A stretch of 64,000 nucleotides of DNA from Clusia tigrina (Eukaryota > Arthropoda > Insecta > Diptera > Clusiidae). The position numbers and the translations under genes were made by a program. Every line of letters begins with the position of its first letter. Within the stretch, counting starts at the first letter, position 1. The DNA lies in assembly GCA_920105625.2 (NCBI GenBank), contig OV050031.1:6923501-6987500 (forward strand), given 5' to 3'. Shown here piece by piece: positions 40,210-60,879 of the stretch. The notes under the pieces are model-generated. The model had not been told where the DNA came from, searched no databases, and saw only the letters and a list, made by a program, of their open reading frames with translations.

Positions 40210-41390
40210 AAAACTGAGCCTTAGTAAATTTATTGGCTTAAATACATATATTTCTGATCAAACCCACCCATTATAAACACAATAAAATTTCTGCTAAATC
40301 AGACCAAATTAGAAACCATTTTTTTACTACAGAAATCATTGAAATCAAGAATGATAGAGAAGTTGTATAATTTCTTTATTATTTTAACATTGAAATCATC
40401 GTACTCCGAATTCACCTTTTAATGAAAATTGTTGTATGCTTCTAGGGGCACTTTGTTCGTTGAATGGTTCACTTTTGGGCAAGCAATTCATATTGCCTAT
40501 TTTTAGGATGAAGTTTCACTTGAGTTAAATTGGCGATCAAAGGGCATAGATTATTACAGTGGGGCAGATACAAAGATATGCGCAAAGGTCTAAGCTAAAA
40601 TCTAAGATTTTTCTGCAAAATTTATATGGCAGATTTAATTTTTCTCAGGGAAAAACGCAACCTTTCTCTTCCTTTGCTATGCAAATTCTCCAAAGGCGAT
40701 AAAAGAAATTTGCGTCTCAATTATTTGAAGCCATCACCATTTATTTTGGAAAATCCTCAATCCTGAAGAGCTCTGTTTGCAAACATTTAAAAGCGCTTGA
40801 ATAATAGGTTTACATTAACATTTATTAATTCAATAAAAAATATATCATTATATTCATATAAATCTTCAAACAACATTTTCAGAAATAAACAGTAGTGTTT
40901 AGTAAAGCCCCGCCGCAGGCATAAAACAATCAAGCATTGGGTTCACAATATAATTTAAATGCAATTTGAATGCAGAGTTCGGTGTGTTCCTAACTAAAGG
41001 CCAAAGTAGAATGAGAATGCAGTCTTTTTCACATATTTTCCACAGGAATTGTGCAAAAAAGCATACTTGCGCTTTGGCTGCAGCAGCGACACACTCATTC
41101 TACTCGGCCTTAACAATGTGCATGCGTTAAAGGTATGGGTCCAAAAATGGTGGAATTGAAGTCTTTGTTTTACTACTTGGCCAATTCATTGATTTATATA
41201 GAACTGCACATAATAACTGACTAGGTTTATCTTATCTTTAGTTACATTCACTTTCGGGCCGTTCATAACAGTAGCAATTTATATCGATTTTCTTTGAACT
41301 GTATCTAATGTGTTTAACTGATAGAAATGGGATTCCATCCTTTGTTACTAGTATAAAGTTATAACTACGTTTATCTGCATCTCAACTAAT
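40210..41390. other. Spacer between citrate-carrier genes
   Basis: AT-rich. It should hold the 3' UTR of sea (minus strand; candidate AATAAA at 40826-40821) and the promoter of the diverged paralogue near 39.5-39.9 kb. No gene is seen. Confidence 0.5.
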
Positions 41391-41395
41391 ATACC

Positions 41396-42529
41396 CTACT
41401 TCCACACTTTATTGAAGACCGACATAAACGTATCGTAGAGCATGAAGGTAATCGCCACATCCAAGCATACACGACCCAGTCGTGGCACTGTTCCCTTATA
41501 GAACGCAGCAGGACCTTCGTTCTTCCAGATCTGTGCAAAACAATCGAGCGTGCCTTTGTATTTGTGCGCTTCGAGACCTTGCATGCGCGTCTTCACCACA
41601 TCCAAAGGAGTGTTGCCGAACACTGAGGCAGCACCAGCAAAAGCACCGAATGCACCAACAAGTGGCGTAGGAACTGGTTTATTAGGATCGCCTCCTTTAT
41701 ATAAATCCTTCAGGTTTTCCATAACGAAGAAACGTATGGCTTGATTAGAACCTTGTTTGAGGATAGTGGCTGTTAGACCCTTATATATGCCACCAATGCC
41801 TGGAAGCCGGAAGAAATTAATTATTAACTGTTCAGCTGATTCCCAAGATGTGACAACGCACCTTCATTTTTAATGATCGAGGAGACGCCATGTAAAAAGC
41901 CTTTATATTGTGGATTACCACTACGTTGATCATTGATAAATTTCACTTTGATGGTTTCCATTGGAGTGACGGCAAAGATAGCTTCACATACACCAGCTCC
42001 TAAACCGCACAGCAGTTTTCCGGAATTCGACAACTGACCATTAATATCACCCATATAGCCACGGAAGGTTTCGAAAGATCCAAATCTATAACAAAGACAA
42101 GCCACATCAAAAAGGAAAACTATGGAAATCTGTGTTAAGACTAACCTGACTGCAGATTTCGGAATGCTGCCGTAAATCAACACACTCAAGCCGCGATACA
42201 GCCCGAAGATGCCGTGCTCCTTAATAGTCTTCTTAACACAGTCAGCAATGCCCGAGTACTTCTTTCGGTCACCTGAACGCGCCAATAATCACAAAAATTA
42301 AGTACACTCACAGTTTAAGAAGACACCACCTACCTTTCTCGTCCAGTTGCAGCTGTGTCTTAACATATTCGGTGGGGAATGTGATGCAAATTTCAATGCC
42401 GCCCGTAATGCCACCGGCGACAATACCCTTTAAGCCCTTGCCACCACCAGCCGCTGCAGCTCCAGTATTTCTCATCCATGGCCGTTGGCCGAACGGACTT
42501 ACAAATGTGCTGAAATTTGGACGATCCAT
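41396..42529 (-). CDS. sea: Mitochondrial tricarboxylate (citrate) transport protein
   Basis: Four exons, 42529-42334, 42272-42146, 42085-41862 and 41799-41396, GT-AG and in phase, give 316 residues. That is close to the length I recall for fly sea/CG6782 and human SLC25A1. The protein exchanges mitochondrial citrate for cytosolic malate in the inner membrane, supplying acetyl-CoA for lipid synthesis and histone acetylation. All three carrier signatures are intact: [34 protein letters not shown] and [15 protein letters not shown]. The citrate-carrier residues [17 protein letters not shown] and [14 protein letters not shown] are unchanged. The first exon encodes an N-terminal extension ([20 protein letters not shown]) with a Gly/Ala linker, perhaps a processed leader. 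It is next to its diverged paralogue and about 7 kb from the FABP gene. Confidence 0.93.
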
Positions 42530-42534
42530 TCTGT

Positions 42535-45500
42535 AACTTGATGGAATTTCCAGCTAATAAAATCCTCCTAATCATGAAGAAAATTTAAAACAAAATATCA
42601 TGTGATTAGAATTAGTAAATATGTGTGTAGGAGGATAGTTCCAGGCGAGTGGCACAATTGTTTTCAGAACATCTCAATTGAGGGTTGAGGTACAGAGAAG
42701 CAGATTAAACTACAACGTAGGGAGGTGTACATGTGACCAAATGACGATGAATAGATCCGCGTCTTGGCTGGAAACATATGTAAAATATATAGCGAAAGGT
42801 GATAATTATTACCATTATTCCAACTGACAACATGTTTCCTCCTCTCTTTGGAAACATGTATTTTCTTTCGTAAGTATAAAGTTATCCCTTTCTACGGAAA
42901 ATTTATGATAAACAAACCTTTTCAAGACCACAAGTATCATGATTTCAGGCATACATTGGATATATTTGATAAACGACTTTGGATATATTTGATAAAGACT
43001 CTATTTTTAGGCATTGCTGGCATATCTTAAGGCGAGAACAGGTGCAGTAGCAGGTTAAGCTAAGCAGAGTTGGCCTCTATATTTGTATTTTCACACAACA
43101 GCTCCAATTATAGTCAAAAAATGTGTTTATCAAAATTTTAAAAGAATTCAGTGGCAAAGTACTCCCAGAAACTGAATATGAATGAATGTAGTACTCTAAA
43201 ATGAAGAGAAATAGGGCATATTAGCTACTTCTGGGTAATTAGTAATTCTTAGGAAATAAAAATTCAAAATCCCACCTTAATATACACGTAAATATGAGCT
43301 GATTATATGATATTTTATTAAGTATTATTATTATTAATTGCTAATTAATGTTCCTCAGTCAATGCATCTCATAAGAAATTCCACAAGGAACACTTTGTAT
43401 GTTGCCTGCGATCGTGCGTTCCGAGCTAAATTGTTCTCAAATCATGTTTTTAAAGAGTGATCATGATGAACCAATATTGCTAAATTGTATACAAATAAGT
43501 TTGATAACATGTTGAATACAATTTTAATGCAAGATAATCTTAAAATCTGATCATACAATTTTCCATAGCAACTTCAGCAATAAAATATGCAGCATATACA
43601 AAAATACGACACTTGTATATGTGAATATACCAACACATACATACATACATATATGAGCATTCGTGTGTTCGTGTGTTTAGAAACTAAAGTACACAACAAA
43701 AAAATGTTGCTGATAATACGCCGCTTATTAAAAAAAAGTAGATGTCATAAAAAAGTGTTTAGAGCGATAAAATCTGTGCTCCGAAACTTATATAATATTA
43801 ATAGTGCATATATTACATAATACATAGTAAATAGTGCATATTATTATATAACACTTATTATATATGTACACACATGCATTCACACATAAGAAAATTGCTA
43901 CGCGGCAAAGAAGGGAGCCCAGCCACACTGGAACTTAATGCGCCATGCATACATACATACATACGCATGCACATGTGTGCATATTTGCACATGGTAATTA
44001 AAATGACCGACTGACTCTGTGGTGATTAAAAGCCATGCAAATAAAGCAATATTAATATATGTATGCATGCATGTGCGCTCCTCTCCTCCCCTCACAATTA
44101 AACACATTAAACTAGTGACACAGTTTTTAAATTTTTGTGGAATGAATGCACCAAAATAATCGGCAGCCAAGTTCACTGCTACGACATTATTACGTTTTCA
44201 ATGTACAATGTGCGTTTCTGTACACGTCTGATAGTTTCATTTCTGGTTTTCGTGTTAAAAAAAAAAATAGAAAACAAACGGAAACTTACAAATTTTGCAC
44301 ACAGGGGCTGATCTCTTTGGAAACCGAATATTTAATGTTGATAGGCGAACGTTAGACGCGGAGCAAAAGGGCGGCCGGCCAAATGATCGATCGTACGTTG
44401 AGCTGGCTGCCAATGAAGCAACTAGTCCGGCTAATTCCAATTTCGAAACCTCACCCCACCGTCAAAAATTCTTATTGGCAAATCAACTCAGACTACCAAC
44501 ACAGCGCCACTAACAACAACTGTTAGTAGATCGCCACTCAACACATACATACATACATACATATAAACGTTTTTGTTGGTTTCTAGCTTGGATGGAAGGA
44601 GGGCATATGTACATATGTATGTATGTATGTAAAAAAACCTAATCATTTAAAGCCAAATTGAGTAAAATATAACAAAAACTCAAAAGCTTCACAGTGGTAG
44701 CTTTTCCAGCTTTGCTGCGGCTTGGTAATCTGAACGAAAATTCGAGCGTAAAGATGTTGAAGTTGAAATTGAGTGAAATACGTTGGTAATATCGGCTGCT
44801 CCCAATCTGTGGCACTCCAATTTAAACAAATGTTTTTTTTTTTGGAATGAAAACAATCACAATATGTTTTGGTAGACATTGGTATAATTTAGAAAGTGTT
44901 GGAAAAAAGCAAAAATTACATTTACATAAACTTTTGGTATACATTTTAGAAAAAATTATATGAAGTGGATTTGAATATTTTTTTTTTTTACAGAATCGGT
45001 TTAGATTTATTAAGTATCTAAACTTATGTATATGGAATCGATATTAGCATATATTTAAAATAATCGTTTAAGGTTTATTGAGTTTTTTTTATTTATCAGT
45101 ACATTCTTTTTCAGCCCACTTAGGCATTAGAAGGCAATGTACACATAAAATAGTTTATAATACCTATACCAGAGAACACAAAGAACCGACACTTAAACGT
45201 CAAGTTTTCTGACGTTAAAAAAAAATGCCTTTGTTTATTATTAGTTGCTATATGGATGTTTGTTTATCATTAGTTCTGAAGAAAATTAGCTACACTACTA
45301 CAGTTTTGCAAAAGGAGAGACGTTCAAGTGTTGCGTCTCTGTGGTCTCTGCCTATACTCCCCGATATGAACTCCAAAATATTTTCACATATCGAAATTGT
45401 ACCCCTTCTTTTCTCTACTTTAATCAGTAAGCTGAATACCTACATAAGTGGAAAACCATATTTTATTTACCATTTCAATAAATTAATATAAATGGAAACT

Positions 45501-48500
45501 ACTGGCAGTTTATATATTTTTTTGCCCAGATTTGCTCCCATATCGGCAACATATATATATAAAAGTTTACATGTAATCTTTACACTTATTTATATATATT
45601 TTTTTATTACTTGAAAGATCTCTGATGAGGACAGTGGCGTATCCCATTTAACTATAAAATCTGTCAAATCTTTTTCAATAATTTTCCATCTGATAATTAT
45701 TACGGTGGCATACCCACATTTGCACCTACAATGTGCACTTGTCAACAAATTTGAATACTGAATACTATTATTTTGAATATTATTACTACTTGAAAATACA
45801 TTTAGAACCATTATTTCGGCAAACTTATTTTTTGTTGGACTGCGCGCAATGGGATTCTTGTTTTATTCGATCAGCTGATGGGATCACTTTCTTAATTGCT
45901 ATTTGGAGAAAGTTTTTATCTGACTGCTTTTATTAAAGATATGTGTTATATGCAAACAAATTGACGATATTTCATTTAGTTGATTAAAGTATCTCATAGA
46001 AGTGTCTTGTTATGCAAGTCTCAAAAGAAGAGAATTTGGGAGTAATGTATTCCCCGTAATAAAATTTGTTACCAATTGCTACGTCATACTTTTGTGAAAA
46101 TTACGAACTAACCTAAACTTAACTAGGAAAAAGATGAAGTAATGGTTATCCGAAGATACGGCAAATTTTGCAAACAATTTTATATAATTAATTTCACATA
46201 TCTGTATCCGGTACGAAGGCTATTTTTGTAGTCATGTAATAGCTGGCTTTGTAGCAGGTCGTGATCCCCTAATTAATTTCACCATATTTATATTCCCTTC
46301 GTGCCGAAGCCATTATTGTAAGATTAATATAATAATTATTTTAATAATATTGTACCATTATAATATTATTGAATACTTTCATGTTTAAAAATATATTTGA
46401 TGTATATGATCTACCCTAATTATATTATTGCGTAATGAGTATATATTATTTATTATCATTTCAACTGAATTGACGACTACTGACTTACTTACATTTATTA
46501 TAATATTTATATTTTAATTTTTAAATTAAAAAAAATGAAAAATTAATACATCGACTTTTACAGTTCTATCGAAAATTTCGAAAAAGCGCTATACTAATTT
46601 CCAACATGCTCAAAAAGTCATAAACAGTAAAGGTTGAGAGACGCTGGCCTTCATTTAAGCTAAAAGCAGTATGACTGCTTTTGATATGAAAGGAATAGCA
46701 AATGTAACTTGTAAAAAGCGAGCGCTTTTATGGTGTGTTTTTGTGTCTGCTCACTTGAGTGAGATTCTTTTAAGTCGGTGTTTCTTTTTCTTAACCTTTT
46801 GGTATGGTCAGATGGATCGCATTACCATATTCTCTTCTATCAGTCTAAAGTACAAAAAATTTAAAAAATGGTCTGTCGTACACCAATAATCCGACAAAAT
46901 AATAAAAAACATAAAGCATCAATTCACATGAATCTCAGATCCATGTTTTATGTAGTGAGTGTGTAGATCATATTAAAGCTTTCGTAGCATATGATCAGAA
47001 CTAAGCTTTAATTGTTTATAAGTTGTCACACCTGACTCCCTGTATCTGTAGTATACGTGAAAGCGTGATGAACAAATGGAAACGGAGCATATTAACGTAT
47101 GCGATACTTTGTAAAATTTTAATCTAAAACCATAATGCGTCTAATTACCGCCCGGAACGTGTCAATTCAATCACACAATTGTGGTTGCGGTCATTATAGT
47201 TGAACCTTTATACAAAGAACAAAGTACAAGTCAATATTCTTGCCTTGATTTGACCTACTACATGCAACAGCTTTATTGATCTACATTTATATTCATTCTC
47301 AATTAAGACCCAACCATGATCAGCTTAAACGAACAAATACTGAAAGCTCCATTGCAAGCTGACACAGGATTGTGGGGCTTTAATCTCACATTCAAGTGTT
47401 CGGTAGTAAACTTATTAAATATGTTCTCATTTCTACAGACAGGATCTACTTACAGTCTTTGGACTGAGCATTAATAGCATATATGCTGCTGTAAATGATC
47501 CCACTGGACTTTAACAGACAGCAACGATTGTGGCGTTGATTTAAGAAAAAAAGCAAGTTACAGTACCCGATCAAATACCGAGTATAAATATTTTAATACA
47601 ATATGCTTCACTTTTCTCTCTAATTTTATAAACCTTAAGATTTTGTTACCTAGTAAGCAAGCTGAAAGCCTCGATGCTATTGCTTCATTGTATTAGCTTA
47701 TAGTTTATAATTATAAGTTAATAAATAAATAATAAAAGTAAATATGCTTCACTGCATACAAAACAAACACTTTCAAAACTTTATCTCGGGAATAAAGCAT
47801 TTCAGAAGAATAAAATAAAACCATACAAAGAGAACAGTTGGTATCGTGAAAGCGCGCGAGAATAAATAACATTCTTAAGAACGCGTTCTGAGGACTACTC
47901 GTATTTATAAGGCTCTTAAGCAACCAAAGCTCGGCATTTTTGGACACTGCGATCTCATCGTTTATCTGTGAATATAGATTGACAATCAATCTATATTCAC
48001 CACGGTTCGACCGGCATGAGCAGAACTTTTCATACTGGCATGCATACATATATGTGTGTATGTATGTATATACTCATATTTTCACCTTTCTTGCTGGCTT
48101 TGTTTATGTTGCTAGGGTAAGGGCCAAGATTGCTTGGGTTTCAAACTCAGTGCCCGCTTAAGCTGATAGTAATTTACCACTTCCTGTGTCAAATATGACA
48201 AATCAAGCCATTGAATTTTAAGTCATTCTAAAATGGTATCAATTACTACTCGGAATAAAAGTCTACCTGTGCGGTAGTGTTATACATTTTAGTTTCGAGT
48301 ATTTAAGCTACGCTTCCTTCCACTTTCCACCTTCTCAGTGGCCTTCCTGCATTTTCAAACAACTCGTGGTTAATTTATATTTGTTGCCTCGCTCGCACTC
48401 CCGTACTCAGGGTTTTAATAAATGCACTCAAATTGCAGTAGAAAAATCAATACTGTGATTTGATACCACAACGGCCGGCATAAGGGACACAAACACACAT

Positions 48501-49500
48501 ACACATGCAATCACACACGGACGCCTGACCTTGCCGTCACATTACACACTAACAACACTCACTCACGTTTATAAAAATAAAGAGCTTTCGCCTCCTCCAG
48601 CTTTTCCTTAGCGTATAATTTATGCTTGTATAAAATAAATAATTGACTGTTAACTGTTTTTAATTATAAACTGAAACACACGAAAAACAAATGACGTTGC
48701 TGCCAGAAGCAAACGAATTGAAAATCAATGCCAATTGTTCAAGTACGTGTGTGATTTTTATTAAAACAAATAACGTAGACGACCTGCCGGGCAATAAACA
48801 AGACTTCGCTGTTGATAAGAGTTCAAACGTGAAGACAGCGATTTTGACAAGGAAACAGGTAATGCGCATGCCAAAAGACACGAGCGGCAGCACTCAGCTC
48901 TCAGGTACTATTCATCATGGCTCTTAACTACACAAAAAGCAACTTTGACACCACCTACGACCAACCCTTGGTGTGGGCGGGCACTGCGGTGGTCCACTTG
49001 TATTTCATACTTTATTAGAGAGGCGTCTCAGTCATTGGCCCTTCACTTGGTGTAGTGAGTCTGCACGCTACAATCACATACTATATGTATATATTTAGCC
49101 CTATAATCGATCTTCCCACAATTAATTATTCGAAATATGCTTTTTTTGAAATTATTAAAATTCTTTATTGAATTGCAATACGCTGCAAATTTTTGATAAA
49201 AGCATTTTGATTTTTAATTTAGCTAAAAAGGTGCACACGCTGAACAATTCTCATATATGCAAATTCTTTGAAATTCTGTGCATTTATTTGTGTTACAGTA
49301 TTTCTCTTCACTTTCCTTTCTTAATTACGTAATATATAAATACAAAAAATTATATTGTTATTAATAACAATTTTTTAAACATTATGCAATGGAACTATGT
49401 CGACACAATTCAGTCAATTAATGAATTTGTTGAAGTTAGTAAACAAAATTAAAAAAGATTAGCAAAAAGTATAAAGTTTACAAGGAGTACATTCGGTATA
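42535..49500. other. Gene-poor spacer between sea and fabp
   Basis: About 7 kb with no protein I recognise. It contains tephritid-style TATG/CATA microsatellites (about 43610-43660, 43940-43970, 44540-44640 and 48030-48070), poly-A/T tracts and very AT-rich stretches (46300-46560, 49140-49480). The right end should include the 3' UTR of fabp (AATAAA candidates on the minus strand near 49288-49283 and 49169-49164). The left end should include the sea promoter. Small frames at 44295-44513 and 48691-48927 have no supporting features. Confidence 0.5.
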
Positions 49501-49538
49501 CAAGTATACTTATGGGTGCGCGGTTAGGTAGTTGCTAC

Positions 49539-56755
<7,217 letters not shown>

Positions 56756-57544
56756 TTTTAAAGAATTTTTCTTTTACTTGAAATTTACGAAGAACGAACT
56801 TAAGCAACGATGAAGTGTCTACCTACACGCACAGACGACCAACACACTTTTTCACGACTGACAGCAAAGCGGCTGCTTTTATTTTGAATCGCCACCGCGG
56901 TGAGTTCATATTTTTATCAGCAGCAGCCATGGTGAATTGTTGTTTGATTGTATTGTCTGCTTTTGTGAGAATTTGTATGCAGCTAACAACAATGCAGTTA
57001 AGTACAGAATGGAATGAAACGGAAATTGTTGAGAAAAGGAATATGTACAAGTTTTTTTACAATTTAAAATGCTTTTAACTGAAGCTCTTAGATATGTAGC
57101 TTAGTATACTTTCAAAGAATGGTGTCTTAAGAATTATATAAATGTACATATAACGTAATGAATTATACCCAATATATGTACATATATATTTATATATATG
57201 TATGAATATACATATATTTCATATCTTATCACCAATCTATGTATCTAATGCAGCCTCAAACATGTAATTTTTTTCCAACTTTTATGTTTGATTTCTAAAC
57301 AAATCTTTTATAAAAAGAAACTTAAATATATTCATGACAAATATATAATAAATTGAAATAAAAATTGAACAAAGACTTCTATTTTCCCCATTTTTAATGG
57401 AACACAATTATTGACACACTTGGAACAAAACTAAAGAAAAAAAAGGACAAGTCATTTATTTTCACAATTATGTTCAAGCGTCTGAGCATTGACTTCAGTA
57501 CCTTATCGGTGGCCTCTGAACCTACGTTATTCCAATCTATTCTA

Positions 57545-57715
57545 TTCTATTATATCTTACACCATAATTTAATTATGACTGCAAAGTTTTTGGGGAACGA
57601 GTACTAGCTACTGAGGCGTTCGACTCGAAGAGAAAAAGATTTTTAGAAAGAAGCATTTTTTGAGAGCAAGCAAATGGCAGGATTTGAACCTGTGACCCTC
57701 GGGGTGTTAGCATAG
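57545..57715 (-). mobile_element. tRNA-derived SINE, copy 2
   Basis: On the minus strand: GCTATGCTAACACC, then a B box GGTTCAAATCC (57690-57680), AATGCTTCTTTCTAAAAA, TCTTCGAGTCG and the tail AATTATGGTGTAAGATATAA followed by (TAGAA)n-like DNA. The order is the same as in copy 1 at 54.9 kb. Its 5' end abuts the MITE at 57717. Confidence 0.65.
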
Positions 57716-57716
57716 C

Positions 57717-57883
57717 ATCAAAAAGTATAGAAACATAGAGATTGAATCACTCAAAAGTTTGTGAAATGGAAGTGAAGGCGATATCACAAAACTCGGTAGA
57801 GCGGCAAGGGGAAGCGAGAAAAAACTTTTTACAACAATAACTTTGTTCGTCATCCGAGCTCTATATACGTATGCTCTTTGATA
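57717..57883. mobile_element. Diverged second copy of the 212-bp MITE family
   Basis: It shares with 52014-52225 the internal blocks ATTGAATCACT-AAA-TTT, GTGAAGGCGAT-TCACAAAA and GCGGCAAGGGGAAGCGAGA. It also shares the right end GAGCTCTATATACGTATGCTCTTTG. Its inverted ends (ATCAAAAAGTATAG and ATCAAAGAGCATACG) are eroded, and a central part is shorter. Confidence 0.75.
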
Positions 57884-57889
57884 CCACTA

Positions 57890-58455
57890 GAACACAGAAG
57901 GCGGCTTATTCCATTCTAATAACCATACTTAATTGAGTATTTTTAAATTTCGAATATCATGTTATTCAAATATTCTCTTTCGAGTTTCTCTCAAACCTGT
58001 TCGATACGATTCAAGTCGGATGTTTAGGGAGAAGGTGTGCGACAATGCAACACACATACTGACACAGGTCATGAGCTTTGTGCATACACGTATGCATTTA
58101 CATCGATACCTGACCGACAATACAACTCAGGTCACAACCTAAGGTGTATATTCAGCATTAATACTGAATGGTTGTGTATGTGACGGTTTCTACTGGCTCA
58201 TTTGCCACTGCAAAATAAAGCTTTACTTGCAAGTGACGTTAGTATTTCAGCGTTATGCTCCGTCAGGCGTGCATCCAGGGGAAGTTTGGAGGTTGAAGCC
58301 ACCTCCTAAATAAAAACTTGACAAAACTATAATCATAATCAGTTTTATTATTTTAGCCTTTGTTATTTGAATATTTATGTTTGAATATTTAACACTGATA
58401 AATTTCGGTGCTCTAAATTCGAGAATAATTCTAGATAATGTGTTAAAAATTTGTG
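57890..58455. other. Intergenic, no gene seen
   Basis: Spacer between the MITE and the dispersed repeat. Short frames only, with no recognisable similarity. Confidence 0.5.
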
Positions 58456-58461
58456 GTAGTT

Positions 58462-58662
58462 GGTTGCCGAATGCCCGACATTGGAACCTAAAAGATCTTT
58501 TGTGTCATTCTACATTTTAAAATTATTGATTCATGTGATCACAACTGTCCGATAAACTATACCCTATTGGTTTAGTGCCCATATTTTTTTCCGTGATGTC
58601 ATAGTATTTCGTTCGTGTGGTGATGTCAAAGTTGAAGTCATCTGGTCCTTTTCCTAGATAAT
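58462..58662 (-). mobile_element. Dispersed repeat copy B (pair of 25344-25550)
   Basis: Same orientation as copy A in the PP1 intron. Shared words include CCTAAAAGATCTTTTGTGTC, GATCACAACTGTCC and TGGTGATGTCAAAG. The minus-strand peptide HYLGKGPDDFNFD corresponds to YLGRKGPDDLNWD in copy A. The family is unknown. Confidence 0.65.
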
Positions 58663-58869
58663 GTGTTAACTGATAATAAAAATACAATAAATATAGATAA
58701 AATGCTAACCGATAATTTGAAAAATTCATTTTCTCTGACATAAAATCTTAAACACCCCTGAAAATTTGTTCTGTATGCGCCTCTGTGCTTCGCAGATTAC
58801 GGAGGCACTCAATTTAAAATTTACAACAATAATAACGGAGTTGTAAATCCTCCCTTGGCACTCTTGTTT

Positions 58870-59172
58870 GTATATTTAAATGAAATAAAATAAGATTTAA
58901 TGATTTATTATTAGTATTACCATTAATTATTATTAATCTAAAGCACAACAATAATATCGCCTCTTTAAATCCTTCACCTGGGCTGGTGTTGGTATACTTA
59001 AATGAAATAATTAATAATTTTTTAATAATAAAAATTATTTAATCATTTGTTAATATTATTACCAATAATTATAATTTAAACTAAAGAATTATTTAATCAT
59101 TTATTAATATTATTACCAATAATTATAATTGAAACTAAAGAATTATTTAATCATTTATTAATACAATTACAT
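58870..59172. repeat. AT-rich tandem repeat, period 54 bp, about 3 copies
   Basis: Unit with AATTATTTAATCATTTATTA, ATATTATTACCAATAATTAT and AAACTAAAG, at about 59031, 59086 and 59140. A looser related copy occurs near 58900. No coding content. Confidence 0.75.
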
Positions 59173-59174
59173 TT

Positions 59175-59985
59175 TAATAAATTTAAAATTTAAATAATTG
59201 GTATTTCTTACGAGTTTAAGGTCCAAAGAAAGAAATACGAATTATTTCATTTTCAACCGGAGGTCAAGAAGAGATTTTTAATTAAATGAATTAATTTATA
59301 ATTGAAATTTGTTATCCATCATTAATATACTTACATATGTAGTGTAAATTCGCCACTCAGTTTGATAAGCACGGACACACACCTACACACCAACACACAC
59401 TCTCCCTCCCACACACTCACACCCTCGCATACAGAATCTTTATCACAGTTGACATATCAATTAACAATAAAACAGTCCGTGACCGTTTCCGACGGGCTCA
59501 GCAAATACAAACAATGAATTGCAATTGTCTGCTGCATAAAAGTTTTTCGGCAATCACGTCGTTAATTCCATCAGTTCATTGTAATCTAATCAGCGTTCTC
59601 AGTACGGCTATTTATGCTGTTCTGCATTTAATGCCAAAGCAGCACTTCTCATAATTTCAAGTGTTCACTTGCAGTGCGTTCAAAATTTCCTAAAGGCACC
59701 TCCTTATTAATGGTCTTTGTACTTTATTACGTAAGATTTTTATCTAAGTTATTATTGCACTTCGATTTTATTGAACCAATCAGCAAATAGCACTATTTAA
59801 TTGAACACTTAATCGTATAATTCCTTATCGCCAAGAAGGTTCAACAAAAAGAAGCAAAAATTAAATATATTAGTAATGAACACAAAAATCCCGCAGAAAA
59901 TGAATTACCTGAAATTGCAATTACTGATCCAGTTATCAATACTTTTCCTGCATATGCTTGAAAATATAAAAAAGATATACATATA
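59175..59985. other. Intergenic, no gene seen
   Basis: AT-rich. A CA-rich patch at about 59370-59425 is the only notable composition change. Confidence 0.5.
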
Positions 59986-59989
59986 TCTT

Positions 59990-60870
59990 TATGACTTTGG
60001 ACTCAAAATTTGATTATTGGACATTTTTCAAACTCCCGATATTTTCATCTACTATGGACATTTTATACGCCATCGAAACATTCGTACAGATTAACTTGAG
60101 TAGGAAATACAGAAGACCGGATATAACCATAATATCGGACAGTCAAGCTGCCATTCGAGCACTAAGCTCTTACGAAGTAGTCTCTGAGTTGGTATGGGTT
60201 TCTCTGAAGAGACTAAATCAGCTAGGCAAAGATAATAATGCCAGCCTTCCTGGGTCCCCGCATACGTAGTGATCCAAGGTAACGAGCAGGCAGACGAACT
60301 TGCCAGAGAAGGAGCTTCCACAAAACTAATAGGACCACACAACTTTTTGTGAGTTAGGCAGAGGAATATGGGGTAGGTAGATAAGTAGATTATGTGGCTG
60401 GCTTTTGACTCACTTAGGCCTGCTTAAGACCCATTGTGACACCACTGGAGTTTTTCCATTACAAGTATGGGGAAACGTACTCAGGGAATATGAGAACTGT
60501 GTAAGATAGAATCTCTTTTCAAGCCACGTAGGCTGAAGGCAATCTAAACTTTTGTTAGGCAACTACAACAGCAAAAGATTTGAGAGTTGCATTGGACTAA
60601 GGATTTTAACCGGGCTTCTGACTGGACACTCAAAGAACATATGAGCAAGCTAGGAATTGTAGCAAGTCCCATATACAGATTCTGTAAGGACGATACTGAA
60701 TCAACAGACCACATAATTGGGATTTATGGGGCGTTGACGCACAAAGGAAAAACACCTGAGTTCTTTTCAAATACTAGGTAGAGCCATAGCACTACTTGAA
60801 TCAGCCGACAGCCTCAAATTTTTGAGGGCCTCAGGGTGGGAGGAGATTTTATAGGGATATCCTATTAGCT
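59990..60870 (+). mobile_element. Degenerate non-LTR retrotransposon (RNase H to 3' part)
   Basis: On the plus strand, YAIETFVQINL...ITIISDSQAAIRALSSYEVV (60066-60185) is the middle of an RNase H domain with the S-D-S-Q-A motif. VIQGNEQADELAREGAST (near 60270-60325) is its GNE-ADELA end. LKEHMSKLGIVASPIYRFCK (60627-60690) and LLESADSLKFLRASGW (near 60790-60840) are the post-RNase H segments. Frameshifts and stops interrupt it. It is the most complete 3' half among the remnants in this window. Confidence 0.75.
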
Positions 60871-60879
60871 GAGGGTAGT

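Noticed and set aside
39755..40276. 173-codon open frame with repeated SDALQYQMPYNIR
   Set aside because: Mostly the 17-bp minisatellite, whose period keeps all frames open; no conserved domain.
48691..48927. 78-codon plus-strand frame in the sea-fabp spacer
   Set aside because: Composition is not clearly coding and no neighbouring exons or motifs support it.
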